DNA from: Streptomyces guryensis
GTDB taxonomy: Bacteria; Actinomycetota; Actinomycetes; Streptomycetales; Streptomycetaceae
Length of the DNA: 64,000 nucleotides
Assembly: GCF_021261325.1 (NCBI RefSeq)
Contig: NZ_JAJSBI010000011.1
Span: 248,001-312,000 of the forward strand
Direction: 5' to 3'
Both the position numbers and the translations under genes were made by a program. The notes beneath the pieces are model-generated. The model was not told where the DNA came from. It saw only the letters and a program-made list of their open reading frames with translations, and did no database searches. Shown here one piece after another: positions 1-8,791 of this stretch (its first letter is position 1; each line of letters begins with the position of its first letter).

Positions 1-1
1 C

Positions 2-1474
2 GCGCTCCTGCAGGAACTGGCCGCCGCCACCGACGTGTTCGGGCTGCGCGACGCCATGTTCCGCGGCGAGAAGATCAACGTCACCGAGGACCGGGCCGTG
101 CTGCACACGGCGCTGCGCGCCCCGCGGGACGCGGTCGTCGAGGTCGACGGCGAGAACGTGGTGCCCCAGGTCCACGCCGTCCTGGACAAGATGAGCGACT
201 TCGCCGAGCGGGTCCGCTCGGGCGCCTGGACCGGCCACACCGGCAGGCGCATCCGGAACGTCGTCAACATCGGCATCGGCGGCTCCGACCTGGGCCCTGC
301 GATGGCGTACGAGGCGCTGCGCACCTTCACGGCACGGGAGCTGACGTTCCGCTTCGTCTCCAACGTCGACGGCGCCGACCTGCACGAGGCTGTGCGGGAC
401 CTGGACCCGGCGGAGACGCTGTTCATCGTCGCGTCGAAGACCTTCACCACGATCGAGACCATCACCAACGCCACGTCGGCCCGTTCCTGGCTGCTTGCCG
501 GGCTCGGCGGCGAGGAGAAGGCGGTGGCCAGGCACTTCGTGGCGCTGTCGACGAACGCCGGCAAGGTCACCGGGTTCGGCATCGACCCGGACAACATGTT
601 CGAGTTCTGGGACTGGGTCGGCGGTCGCTACTCCTTCGACTCGGCGATCGGCCTGTCCCTGATGATCGCGATCGGCCCGGACCGGTTCCGGGAGCTGCTC
701 GACGGCTTCCACACCGTCGACGAGCACTTCCAGAACGCGCCCGCGGAGGCCAACGCCCCGCTGATCCTCGGCCTGTTGGGCATCTGGTACGGCAATTTCT
801 TCGGCGCCGAGTCCCATGCGGTGCTGCCGTACAGCCACTACCTGTCGAAGTTCACGGCGTATCTGCAGCAGCTGGACATGGAGTCCAACGGCAAGTCGGT
901 GGACCGCGACGGCCAGGCGGTGGGCTGGGAGACCGGCCCGGTGGTGTGGGGCACGCCCGGCACCAACGGACAGCACGCCTACTACCAGCTGATCCACCAG
1001 GGCACCCGGCTGATCCCCGCGGACCTGATCGGGTTCGCGCGTCCGGCGGCCGAGCTCGGCGACGAACTCAAGGCCCAGCACGACCTGTTGATGGCCAACC
1101 TGTTCGCGCAGGGCCAGGCACTCGCCTTCGGCAAGACCGCCGACGAGGTGCGCGCGGAGGGGATCCCGGAGGAGCAGGTGCCGCACCGCACCTTCCAGGG
1201 CAACCACCCCACCACGACGATCCTGGCCCGCGAGTTGACGCCGTCGGTCCTCGGCCAGCTGATCGCCCTCTACGAGCACAAGGTGTTCGTCCAGGGCGCA
1301 GTCTGGAACATCGACTCCTTCGACCAGTGGGGCGTCGAGCTCGGCAAGGTCCTCGCCAAGCGCGTCGAACCCGCACTCACCCAAGGCGCGGACGTCCCCG
1401 GCCTCGACCCCTCCACCACCGCCCTCGTGGCCGCGTACCGCGAGCTCAAGAACGCTCAGGAAGAAGTGAACTGA
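2..1474 (+). CDS. pgi: Glucose-6-phosphate isomerase, 5' end outside window
   Basis: Cytoplasmic enzyme interconverting glucose 6-phosphate and fructose 6-phosphate. The reading frame is open from base 2, upstream of the first possible GTG at 35. About 490 residues are visible against roughly 550 for the family, so about 60 N-terminal residues lie outside the window. Family signatures are clear: GIGGSDLGP for phosphosugar binding, DWVGGRYSFDSAIG matching the PGI signature, NGQHAYYQL, and GNHPTTTI near the C-terminus. The stop is 2 bp before the start of gnd, so the two are translationally close. With gnd downstream this looks like the end of a pentose-phosphate operon; zwf and opcA would be expected just to the left, which is inference. 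Confidence 0.96.
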   Translation, partial: ALLQELAAATDVFGLRDAMFRGEKINVTEDRAVLHTALRAPRDAVVEVDGENVVPQVHAVLDKMSDFAERVRSGAWTGHTGRRIRNVVNIGIGGSDLGPAMAYEALRTFTARELTFRFVSNVDGADLHEAVRDLDPAETLFIVASKTFTTIETITNATSARSWLLAGLGGEEKAVARHFVALSTNAGKVTGFGIDPDNMFEFWDWVGGRYSFDSAIGLSLMIAIGPDRFRELLDGFHTVDEHFQNAPAEANAPLILGLLGIWYGNFFGAESHAVLPYSHYLSKFTAYLQQLDMESNGKSVDRDGQAVGWETGPVVWGTPGTNGQHAYYQLIHQGTRLIPADLIGFARPAAELGDELKAQHDLLMANLFAQGQALAFGKTADEVRAEGIPEEQVPHRTFQGNHPTTTILARELTPSVLGQLIALYEHKVFVQGAVWNIDSFDQWGVELGKVLAKRVEPALTQGADVPGLDPSTTALVAAYRELKNAQEEVN

Positions 1475-1476
1475 CC

Positions 1477-2352
1477 ATGCAGATCGGACTCATCGGGCTC
1501 GGCAAGATGGGCGGCAACATGCGCGAGCGGATCCGCCGCGCCGGCCACACCGTCATCGGCTACGACCGCAACCCCGACCTCTCCGACGCGGCGAGCCTGG
1601 CCGAACTGGTCGACAAGCTCGAAGCGCCGCGCGTGGTGTGGGTGATGGTCCCGGCGGGCGCCCCCACCCAGTCCGTGGTCGACGAGCTCGGCGGACTCCT
1701 CTCCCCGGGTGACACGGTCGTCGACGGCGGCAACTCCCGCTGGACGGACGACGAGAAGCACGCCGAGGAGCTGGGCGCCAAGGGCATCGGCTTCGTCGAC
1801 GCGGGTGTCTCCGGCGGTGTGTGGGGCCTGCAGAACGGCTACGCGCTGATGGTGGGCGGCGAAAAGGAGCACGTCGAGCGACTTCACCCGATCTTCGAGG
1901 CGCTCAAGCCGGACGGCCCGTACGGCTATGTCCACGCGGGCAAGGTCGGCGCCGGGCACTTCTCCAAGATGGTCCACAACGGCATCGAGTACGCCATGAT
2001 GCAGGCGTACGCCGAGGGCTGGGAGCTGCTGGAGAAGGTCGAGTCGGTCGACAGTGTCCGGGAGGTCTTCCGCTCCTGGCAGGAGGGGACGGTCATCCGT
2101 TCCTGGCTCCTCGATCTCGCGGTCAACGCCCTCGACGAGGACGAGCACCTCGACAAGCTGAAGGGCTTCGCGCAGGACTCCGGCGAGGGCCGCTGGACCG
2201 TCGAGGCGGCCATCGACAACGCCGTGCCCCTCCCGGCGATCACCGCCTCGCTCTTCGCGCGGTTCGCGTCCCGACAGGACGACTCGCCGCAGATGAAGAT
2301 GATCTCGGCGCTGCGCAACCAGTTCGGCGGGCACGCCGTCGAGTCGAAGTAG
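1477..2352 (+). CDS. gnd: 6-phosphogluconate dehydrogenase, short decarboxylating type
   Basis: Oxidatively decarboxylates 6-phosphogluconate to ribulose 5-phosphate in the cytoplasm. The 291-residue product matches the short bacterial (GndA/YqeC-like) class, not the ~470-residue class. The N-terminal Rossmann motif GLIGLGKMGGNM, then VDGGNSRW, DAGVSGGVWG and the catalytic KMVHNGIEY segment are all present. The ATG at 1477 was chosen because the Rossmann fold starts immediately there and it follows the pgi stop by 2 bp; the open frame continues far upstream only as an antisense-like extension inside pgi. The cofactor (NAD or NADP) cannot be assigned reliably by eye. Confidence 0.95.
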   Translation: MQIGLIGLGKMGGNMRERIRRAGHTVIGYDRNPDLSDAASLAELVDKLEAPRVVWVMVPAGAPTQSVVDELGGLLSPGDTVVDGGNSRWTDDEKHAEELGAKGIGFVDAGVSGGVWGLQNGYALMVGGEKEHVERLHPIFEALKPDGPYGYVHAGKVGAGHFSKMVHNGIEYAMMQAYAEGWELLEKVESVDSVREVFRSWQEGTVIRSWLLDLAVNALDEDEHLDKLKGFAQDSGEGRWTVEAAIDNAVPLPAITASLFARFASRQDDSPQMKMISALRNQFGGHAVESK

Positions 2353-2359
2353 GCGCGTC

Positions 2360-2947
2360 GTGGGGGACCTTCTCCTGGTCCGCCACGGCGAGACGGAGTG
2401 GAGCGTGTCGGGACAGCACACCAGCTGGACCGACCTGCCCCTCACCCAGCACGGTGAGGAGCAGGCCAAGTCGCTCGCTCCACTCCTCTCGCAGCGGACC
2501 TACGCACTCGCACTGACCAGCCCGCTCGGCCGCGCGATACGCACCGCCGAACTCGCTGGCATCCCCGCGGCCGTGGTCGAGCCCGACCTGCACGAGTGGG
2601 ACTACGGCGGCTACGAGGGCATCACCACCGCCGAGATCCACCGCACCCGCCCCGACTGGTACCTGTGGACCGACGGCGTGCCGCCCGGCCCCGACGGACA
2701 CCCCGGCGAGTCCCCCGAGCAGACCGGGGAGCGCGCCGACCGCGTACTGTCCCGCGTGGACGGGGCGCTCCCCGACGGCGACGTGGTCCTCGTGGCCCAC
2801 GCCCATTTCCTACGGGTCCTGACGGCCCGCCGGCTGGGTCTTCCTCCGGCGGACGGCCGTCTCTTCCAGCTGGCGACGGGCACCGTCAGCCGCCTGTCGA
2901 CGGAGCACGACCGCCCGGTGATCGCCGAGTGGAACAATCGGCCGTAG
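2360..2947 (+). CDS. Histidine phosphatase family protein
   Basis: A 195-residue member of the phosphoglycerate mutase/acid phosphatase-like superfamily. The N-terminal LVRHGETEWS motif holds the phosphorylated histidine, and VAHAHFLR near residue 152 supplies the second catalytic histidine. The GTG start lies 7 bp after the gnd stop, so it is probably the last gene of the pgi-gnd operon. Family members dephosphorylate small phosphosugars or phosphoglycerate-type compounds; the substrate is not deducible here, though context suggests a sugar phosphate. Confidence 0.85.
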   Translation: MGDLLLVRHGETEWSVSGQHTSWTDLPLTQHGEEQAKSLAPLLSQRTYALALTSPLGRAIRTAELAGIPAAVVEPDLHEWDYGGYEGITTAEIHRTRPDWYLWTDGVPPGPDGHPGESPEQTGERADRVLSRVDGALPDGDVVLVAHAHFLRVLTARRLGLPPADGRLFQLATGTVSRLSTEHDRPVIAEWNNRP

Positions 2948-3311
2948 AGCCTTGTGGAAGCTTATTGGCGCCCTGTAGTGCCTCCGGGATCGAGACCGGC
3001 CTGGGCCACAGAACGTCTCCGCACTCGCTCAACACCGTTCCTTGAGGACTGAGCGGGAGTGAGTCCTGTTTCCAGGACTGCTGTTGCTCAGCCGCGTGCT
3101 CCGAACGGTGTCGGGCACGCTGGTCGCCCGCGTGCGCTCCGCGGCCTGCCGGTACGGATCTCGTCCGTGGTCCGGGGATGCGGGGGCGGGGTCCCTCACG
3201 TCCAAGGGCCTCCGGTCCGGCCTGGACGGTCCGATCCCCGTATCCATCACTTAGTGGGTACGGGGCGGTGCCGTCCTTCGCCGAATCGGGTGCCCGAGGG
3301 CGCGTCGCCCG

Positions 3312-3503
3312 ATCGCGACGCACTTCCGCGACGTCTGCGAGTACGTCATCCGCACCCACCGCATATTCCCGGCGCACACGGACGCCATCCACGTCCCGCG
3401 CATCTGGCTGCAGACCCATCACGTGGAACGGCCGTACTACGAGCGGTTCTTCGTGAACGGACCGACCGACACCCAACGGCGGCACGCGGAGCTCTGGGAT
3501 TAG
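3312..3503 (+). pseudogene. Remnant of an unidentified gene (C-terminal end only)
   Basis: Between 2948 and the gene starting at 3515 there is no intact ORF. Frame 3 from about 3312 to the TAG at 3501 reads as a plausible protein tail (…THFRDVCEYVIRTH…, …VPRIWLQTHHVERPYY…, …RRHAELWD), with normal codon bias and aromatic content, but no start or upstream partner in frame. It looks like the end of a gene whose 5' part was deleted or scrambled. I do not recognise the family. The rest of 2948-3311 shows nothing convincing. Confidence 0.4.
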
Positions 3504-3514
3504 AGTCCCGCTCT

Positions 3515-4981
3515 GTGGAGATCAACGATCTGACGCCGGCCGAGCAGCAGGTGTGGCGGGCGTTTCCGACGGGGGCGACGGTCGACTTCCGGGAGGGGGG
3601 CGACGACGAGGACACGGTGGAGGGTGCGCAATGGGGGCCCGAACGGAGCATAAGAGCAACGGTGTTGCGGGCACTGCTCCTCAACGGCCCCCGAGTGCCG
3701 GGTGAAGTGGCCGCGCTGAAGGTCCAAGGCGCGCGGATCACCGGCACCCTGGACCTGAGACACGCGACGGTCGACAGCGTCGTCCATCTGAGCCACTGTC
3801 ACTTCGCCGACGCCCCGGACCTCTCCGGCGCCCACCTCCCCTACCTCAACCTGCGCGACTCCGTGCTGCCCGGCCTGATGATCGCGCGAGCCCGCGTGGA
3901 CGGCAGCGTCCGGCTGACCCGGTGCCGGTTCTCCGGAGTCGTGCACCTGGGCGGGTCGCACATCTCCGGGGTGCTGTTCCTCGAACGGGCCGAGTTCGCC
4001 GCCGTGCCGGAGACCGGGCCGGTCCTGCGGCTCAGCCATGTGACCATCGAGGACGACCTGTGCGCCCCCGGGCTGCGCACGCACGGCGAGATACGACTGG
4101 ACGGCGCCGCCGTCGCCGGATCGGTCGACCTCAACGACGCCCGGCTCCACCACCCCGGAAACGCCGTCCTGGACGCCCAGACCCTCGTCGTGGAAGGCGA
4201 CCTCCTGATGCGGCGCGTTGAGGCAACAGGCTGTATCGGCCTGCGCGGCGCACGCATCGCGGGTCGCTTCGACCTGTCGTACTCCCGCTTGTCGAACCCG
4301 GACGACTCGGCCCTGCGGGCGAGCAGCTGCACCATCGGCGAACTCTGGCTGCGCAAGGGTCCGCCCTTGGTAGGACGGCTCAACCTGCGCCGCGCCCAGG
4401 TGGATGTCCTGTTCCTGGAACCGGAGGTGGTGCCCGACGAGGTCTATCTGAGCAGCCTCGTGTACACCACTCTCACACCCCACGAACCCGCCGAGCGCCG
4501 CCTCCCCATGCTCGAACGCGATGCCGACGGCTATGTCCCGCACGCCTACGAGCAGTTGGCCACCTCCTACCGCCGAGTCGGCGACGACCACGCCGCCCGC
4601 CTGGTCCAGCTCGCCAAGCAGCGCCGCCTGCGCTCGACCCGCGCCTGGTACGGCCGCCTCTGGGGCTACGTCCAGGACGCCACCGTCGGCTACGGCTTCC
4701 GCCCCCTGCGCGCGGCGATCTGGCTGCTGTCCCTCCTGGCCATCGGCTCGACCGCCTACGCCCTGCACCACCCCCACGCGCTCAAGGCGTCGGAGGCCCC
4801 GCACTTCAATCCGGTGTTCTACACCCTCGACCTGCTGCTCCCGGTGATCTCCTTCGGCCAGGAGGAGGCGTTCGCACCGGACGGCTGGTACCAGTACCTC
4901 GCCTACGCCCTGATCATCACCGGCTGGGTCCTCGCCACGACGGTCGTCACCGGTGTGACCAGAACCGTCAGCCGCCAGTGA
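3515..4981 (+). CDS. Membrane-anchored repeat (beta-solenoid-like) protein
   Basis: A 488-residue protein of a Streptomyces-type family sometimes labelled membrane-associated oxidoreductase; I see no oxidoreductase motif. Residues ~60-330 are regular short repeats of the kind 'L.GA.I.G.LDL', resembling pentapeptide or right-handed solenoid repeats (for example VQGARITGTLDLRHA and LHLGG-type units). The C-terminal ~100 residues hold two or three hydrophobic segments (around AAIWLLSLLAIGSTAYAL and ALIITGWVLATTVV) that would anchor it in the membrane. GTG 3515 was chosen because the open frame upstream has noise composition. Its 3' end overlaps the convergent dehydratase gene by 14 bp. Function unknown. 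Confidence 0.75.
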   Translation: MEINDLTPAEQQVWRAFPTGATVDFREGGDDEDTVEGAQWGPERSIRATVLRALLLNGPRVPGEVAALKVQGARITGTLDLRHATVDSVVHLSHCHFADAPDLSGAHLPYLNLRDSVLPGLMIARARVDGSVRLTRCRFSGVVHLGGSHISGVLFLERAEFAAVPETGPVLRLSHVTIEDDLCAPGLRTHGEIRLDGAAVAGSVDLNDARLHHPGNAVLDAQTLVVEGDLLMRRVEATGCIGLRGARIAGRFDLSYSRLSNPDDSALRASSCTIGELWLRKGPPLVGRLNLRRAQVDVLFLEPEVVPDEVYLSSLVYTTLTPHEPAERRLPMLERDADGYVPHAYEQLATSYRRVGDDHAARLVQLAKQRRLRSTRAWYGRLWGYVQDATVGYGFRPLRAAIWLLSLLAIGSTAYALHHPHALKASEAPHFNPVFYTLDLLLPVISFGQEEAFAPDGWYQYLAYALIITGWVLATTVVTGVTRTVSRQ

Positions 4982-6767
4982 GCCGCCGCGCGGCATGCTG
5001 CGCGGCCAGTCGCACGGGCGCGTTCTGGGCGCCGTACCCCCGGTACCCGCCATCCCGCTGGACGAGCTCGAAGAAGACCCGGCCGACGGTCCTCGTGTAG
5101 CAGTGCCGGAACTCCCCGTACCGATCCCTGTCGTAGAGGATCCCGAGCTCGCGATACGCCTCCAGCTCCCCCTCGGAGAACTCGAACCGGGCGGCCAGGT
5201 CGTCGTAGTAGTTCGCGGGCATCGGCAGCAGCAGCCCGCCCGCCTCGCGGTAGCGGCGCGCCGCGGCCACCACGTCGTCCGTCGCCAGCGCGATGTGCTG
5301 GGCGTGGACCGTGTCGTCGGCGGGGGCCGCGCCGACGGTCAGGGCGATACGGACGCTGCCGTCGGCGTCCGTGACGGCACGGCTGCGCAGCAGGCCGTAC
5401 GGGTCGGCGACGTCCACGCTCTCCTGCGCGGACAGGCCGAGCACGCTGCGGTGGAAGAGAGTGGCTTCGTCGAAGTGGTGCCAGGGCTGGACGAGGGCGA
5501 GATGGTCGATGCGCCGGACGCCCCCGGTCGCCGGTCCTGCGTGCTCGACATCCTTGAAGTCGCAGCGCCAGTCGGGCTGTTGGGGTCGGCCGGTCGCGCA
5601 GAAGAACAACTCCGTGCCGTCCGGGGCCGCCACTGCGTCCAGCGGGGCGTCCTCGCTCGCCCGGCGGCGCGGCAGTACGGGCGCCAGCAGCGCCTCGGCC
5701 CGACGCGCGGCGCCCGCCGGGTCCGGGGACTCCAGACCGATCGCGGCAAGTCCGGTGCCCTCGCGGCGAGCGGCCGGCCCGGTGTTGACGAGCACCCGGG
5801 CCTCCCCCGCCTGCCACAGATCGACCGGCTTGCTGCGGTGCCGCGCGGCCCGGGTGAAACCCAGGGCCCCCAGTACTTCGCTGACCGGCTCGGCGTCGGG
5901 AGTGACCAGCTCGGCGAAGGCGACCCCCGTGGGAACGACAGGGGCGGGCAGGTCGGCCAGCCCCACCGCCTCCTGGAGCACCAGGAGCGACCGCTGCGCG
6001 TCCACGGCCGTCGGCCCGGCCTCCGCCTGCCGGAAGACGTCGTTGAACACCTCCAGGGAGAGCGGCCCGGCATACCCTGCGCGCAGCACATGCCGCACGA
6101 GCCCGGCGACGTCGAAGCCGCCCTGTCCCGGGAAGCAGCGATAGTGGCGGCTCCACTGCAGCACGTCCATCGCGAGCAGCGGAGCGTCGGCGAGCTGCAG
6201 GAAGAAGATCTTCTCGCCGGGGATGTCCTCGATGCCCTTGGGATCGGTGCCACGCGAGAGAATGTGAAAGCTGTCGAGACAGGTGCCGAGCGCGGGATGG
6301 TCGGCCGTCTCGACGACATGCCAGGCATGGTCGTACGTACTCACGTGCCGCCCCCAGGCAAGCGCCTCGTAGGCGACACGGATTCCGAAGCCCTGTGCCA
6401 GATCGGCGAGCCGACTCAGCTGCTCGGCAGCAAGGGCATCATCGTCGACCGCCAACGGGGAGACACTGGAACAGACGAGCACCGTGTCGACGCCAAGCCG
6501 CCGCATGAGCTCGAACTTGTGCCGGGCCCGACGCAGGTTACGCGCGAACTCCTCCTCGGGCACGGCCTCGATGTCCCGCATGGGTTGGTAGAGGTCGATG
6601 CCGAGCCCGAGGCCGCCACAGCGGGCCCGGATCTCCTCGGGTCTGAGAGGACTCGCCAGCAGGTCGTTCTCAAAGATCTCAACCCCGTCGAACCCGGCCC
6701 GCGAGGCAGCGGTGAGCTTCTCGGTCAGGGAGCCACTCAGGGAGACGGTGGCGATGGACGTGCGCAT
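4968..6767 (-). CDS. 3-dehydroshikimate dehydratase, two-domain (QuiC/DSD type)
   Basis: Predicted to convert 3-dehydroshikimate to protocatechuate in quinate/shikimate catabolism. The 599 residues divide into an N-terminal xylose-isomerase-like TIM barrel (about 1-280; FDGVEIFENDL, LDSFHILSRG, LSLEVFNDVF with expected metal ligands) and a C-terminal VOC/4-hydroxyphenylpyruvate-dioxygenase-like half (about 285-599; IDHLALVQPWHHFDEA, VFFELVQRDGGYRGYG). This fusion and length are typical of bacterial DSDs such as Pseudomonas QuiC1. The gene is followed on the same strand, upstream, by shikimate dehydrogenase, giving two consecutive steps. HPPD itself would lack the N-terminal barrel. Confidence 0.88.
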   Translation of the reverse strand: MRTSIATVSLSGSLTEKLTAASRAGFDGVEIFENDLLASPLRPEEIRARCGGLGLGIDLYQPMRDIEAVPEEEFARNLRRARHKFELMRRLGVDTVLVCSSVSPLAVDDDALAAEQLSRLADLAQGFGIRVAYEALAWGRHVSTYDHAWHVVETADHPALGTCLDSFHILSRGTDPKGIEDIPGEKIFFLQLADAPLLAMDVLQWSRHYRCFPGQGGFDVAGLVRHVLRAGYAGPLSLEVFNDVFRQAEAGPTAVDAQRSLLVLQEAVGLADLPAPVVPTGVAFAELVTPDAEPVSEVLGALGFTRAARHRSKPVDLWQAGEARVLVNTGPAARREGTGLAAIGLESPDPAGAARRAEALLAPVLPRRRASEDAPLDAVAAPDGTELFFCATGRPQQPDWRCDFKDVEHAGPATGGVRRIDHLALVQPWHHFDEATLFHRSVLGLSAQESVDVADPYGLLRSRAVTDADGSVRIALTVGAAPADDTVHAQHIALATDDVVAAARRYREAGGLLLPMPANYYDDLAARFEFSEGELEAYRELGILYDRDRYGEFRHCYTRTVGRVFFELVQRDGGYRGYGAQNAPVRLAAQHAARRLTGG

Positions 6768-6795
6768 GGACGTGCTCCTTCTGACTGCCGAGTAC

Positions 6796-6882
6796 TACAG
6801 CGCCCCTTCAGGGGCGCGGGGCTGTGCTCGCTTTGCGGCTTCCGCCGCGTGGGCGCGAGCAACCACGTACGGCCCGCAGCCG
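6796..6882. repeat. Dispersed streptomycete intergenic hairpin repeat, copy 1
   Basis: The intergenic DNA contains AGCGCCCCTTCAGGGGCGCGGGG, an almost perfect GCGCCCC/GGGGCGC hairpin, followed by a diverged tail with ACCACG and GGCCCGC. Two related copies occur at 18,761 and 27,811, all at gene ends. The element may act as a terminator or mRNA 3' stabiliser; that is inference. Confidence 0.55.
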
Positions 6883-7764
6883 TCACACCGCCTCACCGAC
6901 CGAGCTCTCCGCAGCAACCTCCGCGAAGTCCGCCAGCATCCGCCCGCTGTCAGGCTCACGCCCGGTGACCAGCCGAAACGCATCCGCAGCCTGGAAAACA
7001 GCCATCCCACCCCCATCCAGAGTGGCGCAGCCAACCGCCCCGGCGGCCCGCAGCAACTCCGTCTCCAACGGCCGATAGACAACCTCGGCAACCCACAGCC
7101 CCGGATGAAGCAGCTCCGCAGGGAACGGCAGCCCAGGGTGCGCAGCCATCCCGGTAGGCGTCGCATGCACGACCCCGTCGGCCGAGCCGAGCAGCCGAGC
7201 GAGCTGATCGGGAGTAGCGGCGGCCGCCCGGCCGACACCGAAGTGCCGGTTCAGACCGCCGGCAAGATCAGCGGCCCGATCGGCCAGGGCATCAACAACT
7301 GTGACCCGCTCGGCGCCCAGCGTGAGGGTGGCGTGCGCAACGGCCGCCCCCGCCCCGCCGGCACCGAGCTGCACCACCCGCTCCAGCGAAGCGTCCGGCA
7401 GCCCGCGCGCGAAGGACGCGGCGAACCCGGTGACGTCCGTGTTATGACCGATGGCCCGCCCGTCCTCGAAGACGACGGTGTTGACCGCCCCCAACGCCTC
7501 GGCCTGCGGCGCAAGATCATCCAGGTGCTCGATGACGAGTTGCTTGCACGGGTGCGTGATGTTCAGCCCGTCGAAGCCGAGATCACGCGCGGCCCGCACC
7601 AGCTCGCCGACCGCCTCCGGAGGCACGCCAAGGGCCTCGATGTCGATGAGCCGGTACAGATAGCGCAGACCCTGCCGGTCCGCCTCCCGCTCGTGCAGCG
7701 CCGGGCTGAGCGACGGGCCGATGCCGGAACCGATCAGTCCGACGAGATACGAGTCCTTGGCCAC
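6883..7764 (-). CDS. Shikimate/quinate dehydrogenase
   Basis: A 293-residue shikimate dehydrogenase-family enzyme interconverting shikimate (or quinate) and the 3-dehydro form with NAD(P). The N-terminal substrate domain has GIGPSLSPALHE, NITHPCKQ with the catalytic lysine, and GAVNTVVF; the Rossmann domain has QLGAGGAGAAVAHA; the C-terminal part has DGGGMAVFQAADAF. The GTG at 7764 was chosen because AGGAGG lies just upstream and the protein aligns from there; the frame stays open for another 250 codons as a shadow. The neighbouring dehydratase and transporter argue for a catabolic rather than biosynthetic (AroE) role. The promoter region carries a palindromic operator shared with the divergent TetR gene. 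Confidence 0.93.
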   Translation of the reverse strand: MAKDSYLVGLIGSGIGPSLSPALHEREADRQGLRYLYRLIDIEALGVPPEAVGELVRAARDLGFDGLNITHPCKQLVIEHLDDLAPQAEALGAVNTVVFEDGRAIGHNTDVTGFAASFARGLPDASLERVVQLGAGGAGAAVAHATLTLGAERVTVVDALADRAADLAGGLNRHFGVGRAAAATPDQLARLLGSADGVVHATPTGMAAHPGLPFPAELLHPGLWVAEVVYRPLETELLRAAGAVGCATLDGGGMAVFQAADAFRLVTGREPDSGRMLADFAEVAAESSVGEAV

Positions 7765-7784
7765 GGGGCCTCCTGAACCGAGCG

Positions 7785-7808
7785 CTAATGTACGAACTAG
7801 TACGTTAG
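7785..7808. promoter_or_regulatory. Palindromic operator between shikimate dehydrogenase and TetR genes
   Basis: A 24-bp inverted repeat with half-sites CTAATGTAC and GTACGTTAG separated by 6 bp (one mismatch). It lies 21 bp upstream of the GTG of the minus-strand gene and about 100 bp upstream of tetR, in a divergent intergenic region where a TetR-type repressor normally binds. A second 24-bp site with the same outer bases occurs at 8,666. Confidence 0.7.
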
Positions 7809-7905
7809 CTATATCAGCCCTCCGGCCCCGTGGGAAGAGCTCGCCGACGCAGCCCGGCCCGCCTTCTAGAATCTGCGGCACTGGCCGCACTCCCGGAGGA
7901 ACCCG

Positions 7906-8571
7906 ATGACCAGCGTCGACGAACCGGCACGACCGAACGGGCGGATCCGCGACGCCGCCCGCACCCAGGCCGAGATCCTCGACGTGGCGACCCAGGAGTT
8001 CGCACGGGCGGGCTACGACGGCGCCCGGGTCGACGAGATCGCCGCCCGCACCCGCACCACGAAGCGGATGATCTACTACTACTTCGGCGGCAAGGAACAG
8101 CTGTTCACGGCCGTCCTGGAGCGGGCGTACGGCGTGATCCGCGAGGCCGAGCAGAAGCTGGACGTCGAGCACCTGGACCCGGTCGCGGCCATCCGGCGCC
8201 TGGCCGAGCTGACCTTCGACCACCACGAGCAGCACCCCGACTTCATCCGCCTGGTCAGCATCGAGAACATCCACGGCGCCGAGCACATCGCCGCCTCCGA
8301 GAAGCTGGGCAGGATCGGCTCCCCCGCGCTCGACGTGATCCGCCGCATCCTGGCCGCCGGGCAGGAGTCGGGTCTGTTCACGGCCGACGTCGACGCGGTC
8401 GACCTGCACGCGATGATCAGTTCCTTCTGCTTCTTCCGGGTCGCCAACCGGCACACGTTCGGCGCCCTGTTCGGCCGCGACCTGGTCGACCCGGCCCAGC
8501 GCGAGCACTACCGGACGATGCTGGGCGACATGGTGATCGCGTACCTGACGGCGGACCGCGCGACGGACTGA
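7906..8571 (+). CDS. TetR family regulator, probably of shikimate/quinate catabolism
   Basis: A 221-residue TetR-type repressor. Residues ~18-65 form the DNA-binding domain (ILDVATQEFARAGYDGARV, then the recognition helix TTKRMIYYYFGGKEQL). The remainder is a helical ligand-binding domain with a TetR_C-like DHHEQHPDFIRLVSIENIHG segment. The ATG at 7906 follows GGAGGAACCC. It is divergent from shikimate dehydrogenase and codirectional with the MHS transporter; the two similar 24-bp palindromes before these genes suggest it represses all of them until a quinate or shikimate pathway ligand appears. The ligand is inferred from neighbours only. Confidence 0.9.
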   Translation: MTSVDEPARPNGRIRDAARTQAEILDVATQEFARAGYDGARVDEIAARTRTTKRMIYYYFGGKEQLFTAVLERAYGVIREAEQKLDVEHLDPVAAIRRLAELTFDHHEQHPDFIRLVSIENIHGAEHIAASEKLGRIGSPALDVIRRILAAGQESGLFTADVDAVDLHAMISSFCFFRVANRHTFGALFGRDLVDPAQREHYRTMLGDMVIAYLTADRATD

Positions 8572-8665
8572 TCACGCCGATCACGCGCACGGCGGCGGCA
8601 AGATCCTTCGACACCACCCCTTGACACCCGGGAAACGTGGGCGCAACATCCGTAGCCAACCACTA

Positions 8666-8689
8666 CTAACTATCCAGTGGGTTAATTAG
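8666..8689. promoter_or_regulatory. Second operator-like 24-bp site before the MHS transporter
   Basis: A 24-bp imperfect palindrome bounded by CTAA and TTAG exactly as in the site at 7,785; folding the halves together gives CTAA.TA.CC in common. It lies about 100 bp upstream of the transporter GTG, where a repressor would block transcription. Assignment to the same TetR protein rests on identical length and outer half-site bases. Confidence 0.5.
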
Positions 8690-8791
8690 CCGGGTAGCAC
8701 CCGGCGCGGCCGTCCCGTCACCCCAGGGATCCGGCACTTCTCCCCCGCCGCTCACTCCGCTTACGTTGGAGTTCCCTCGAAGGAGCAAGCC

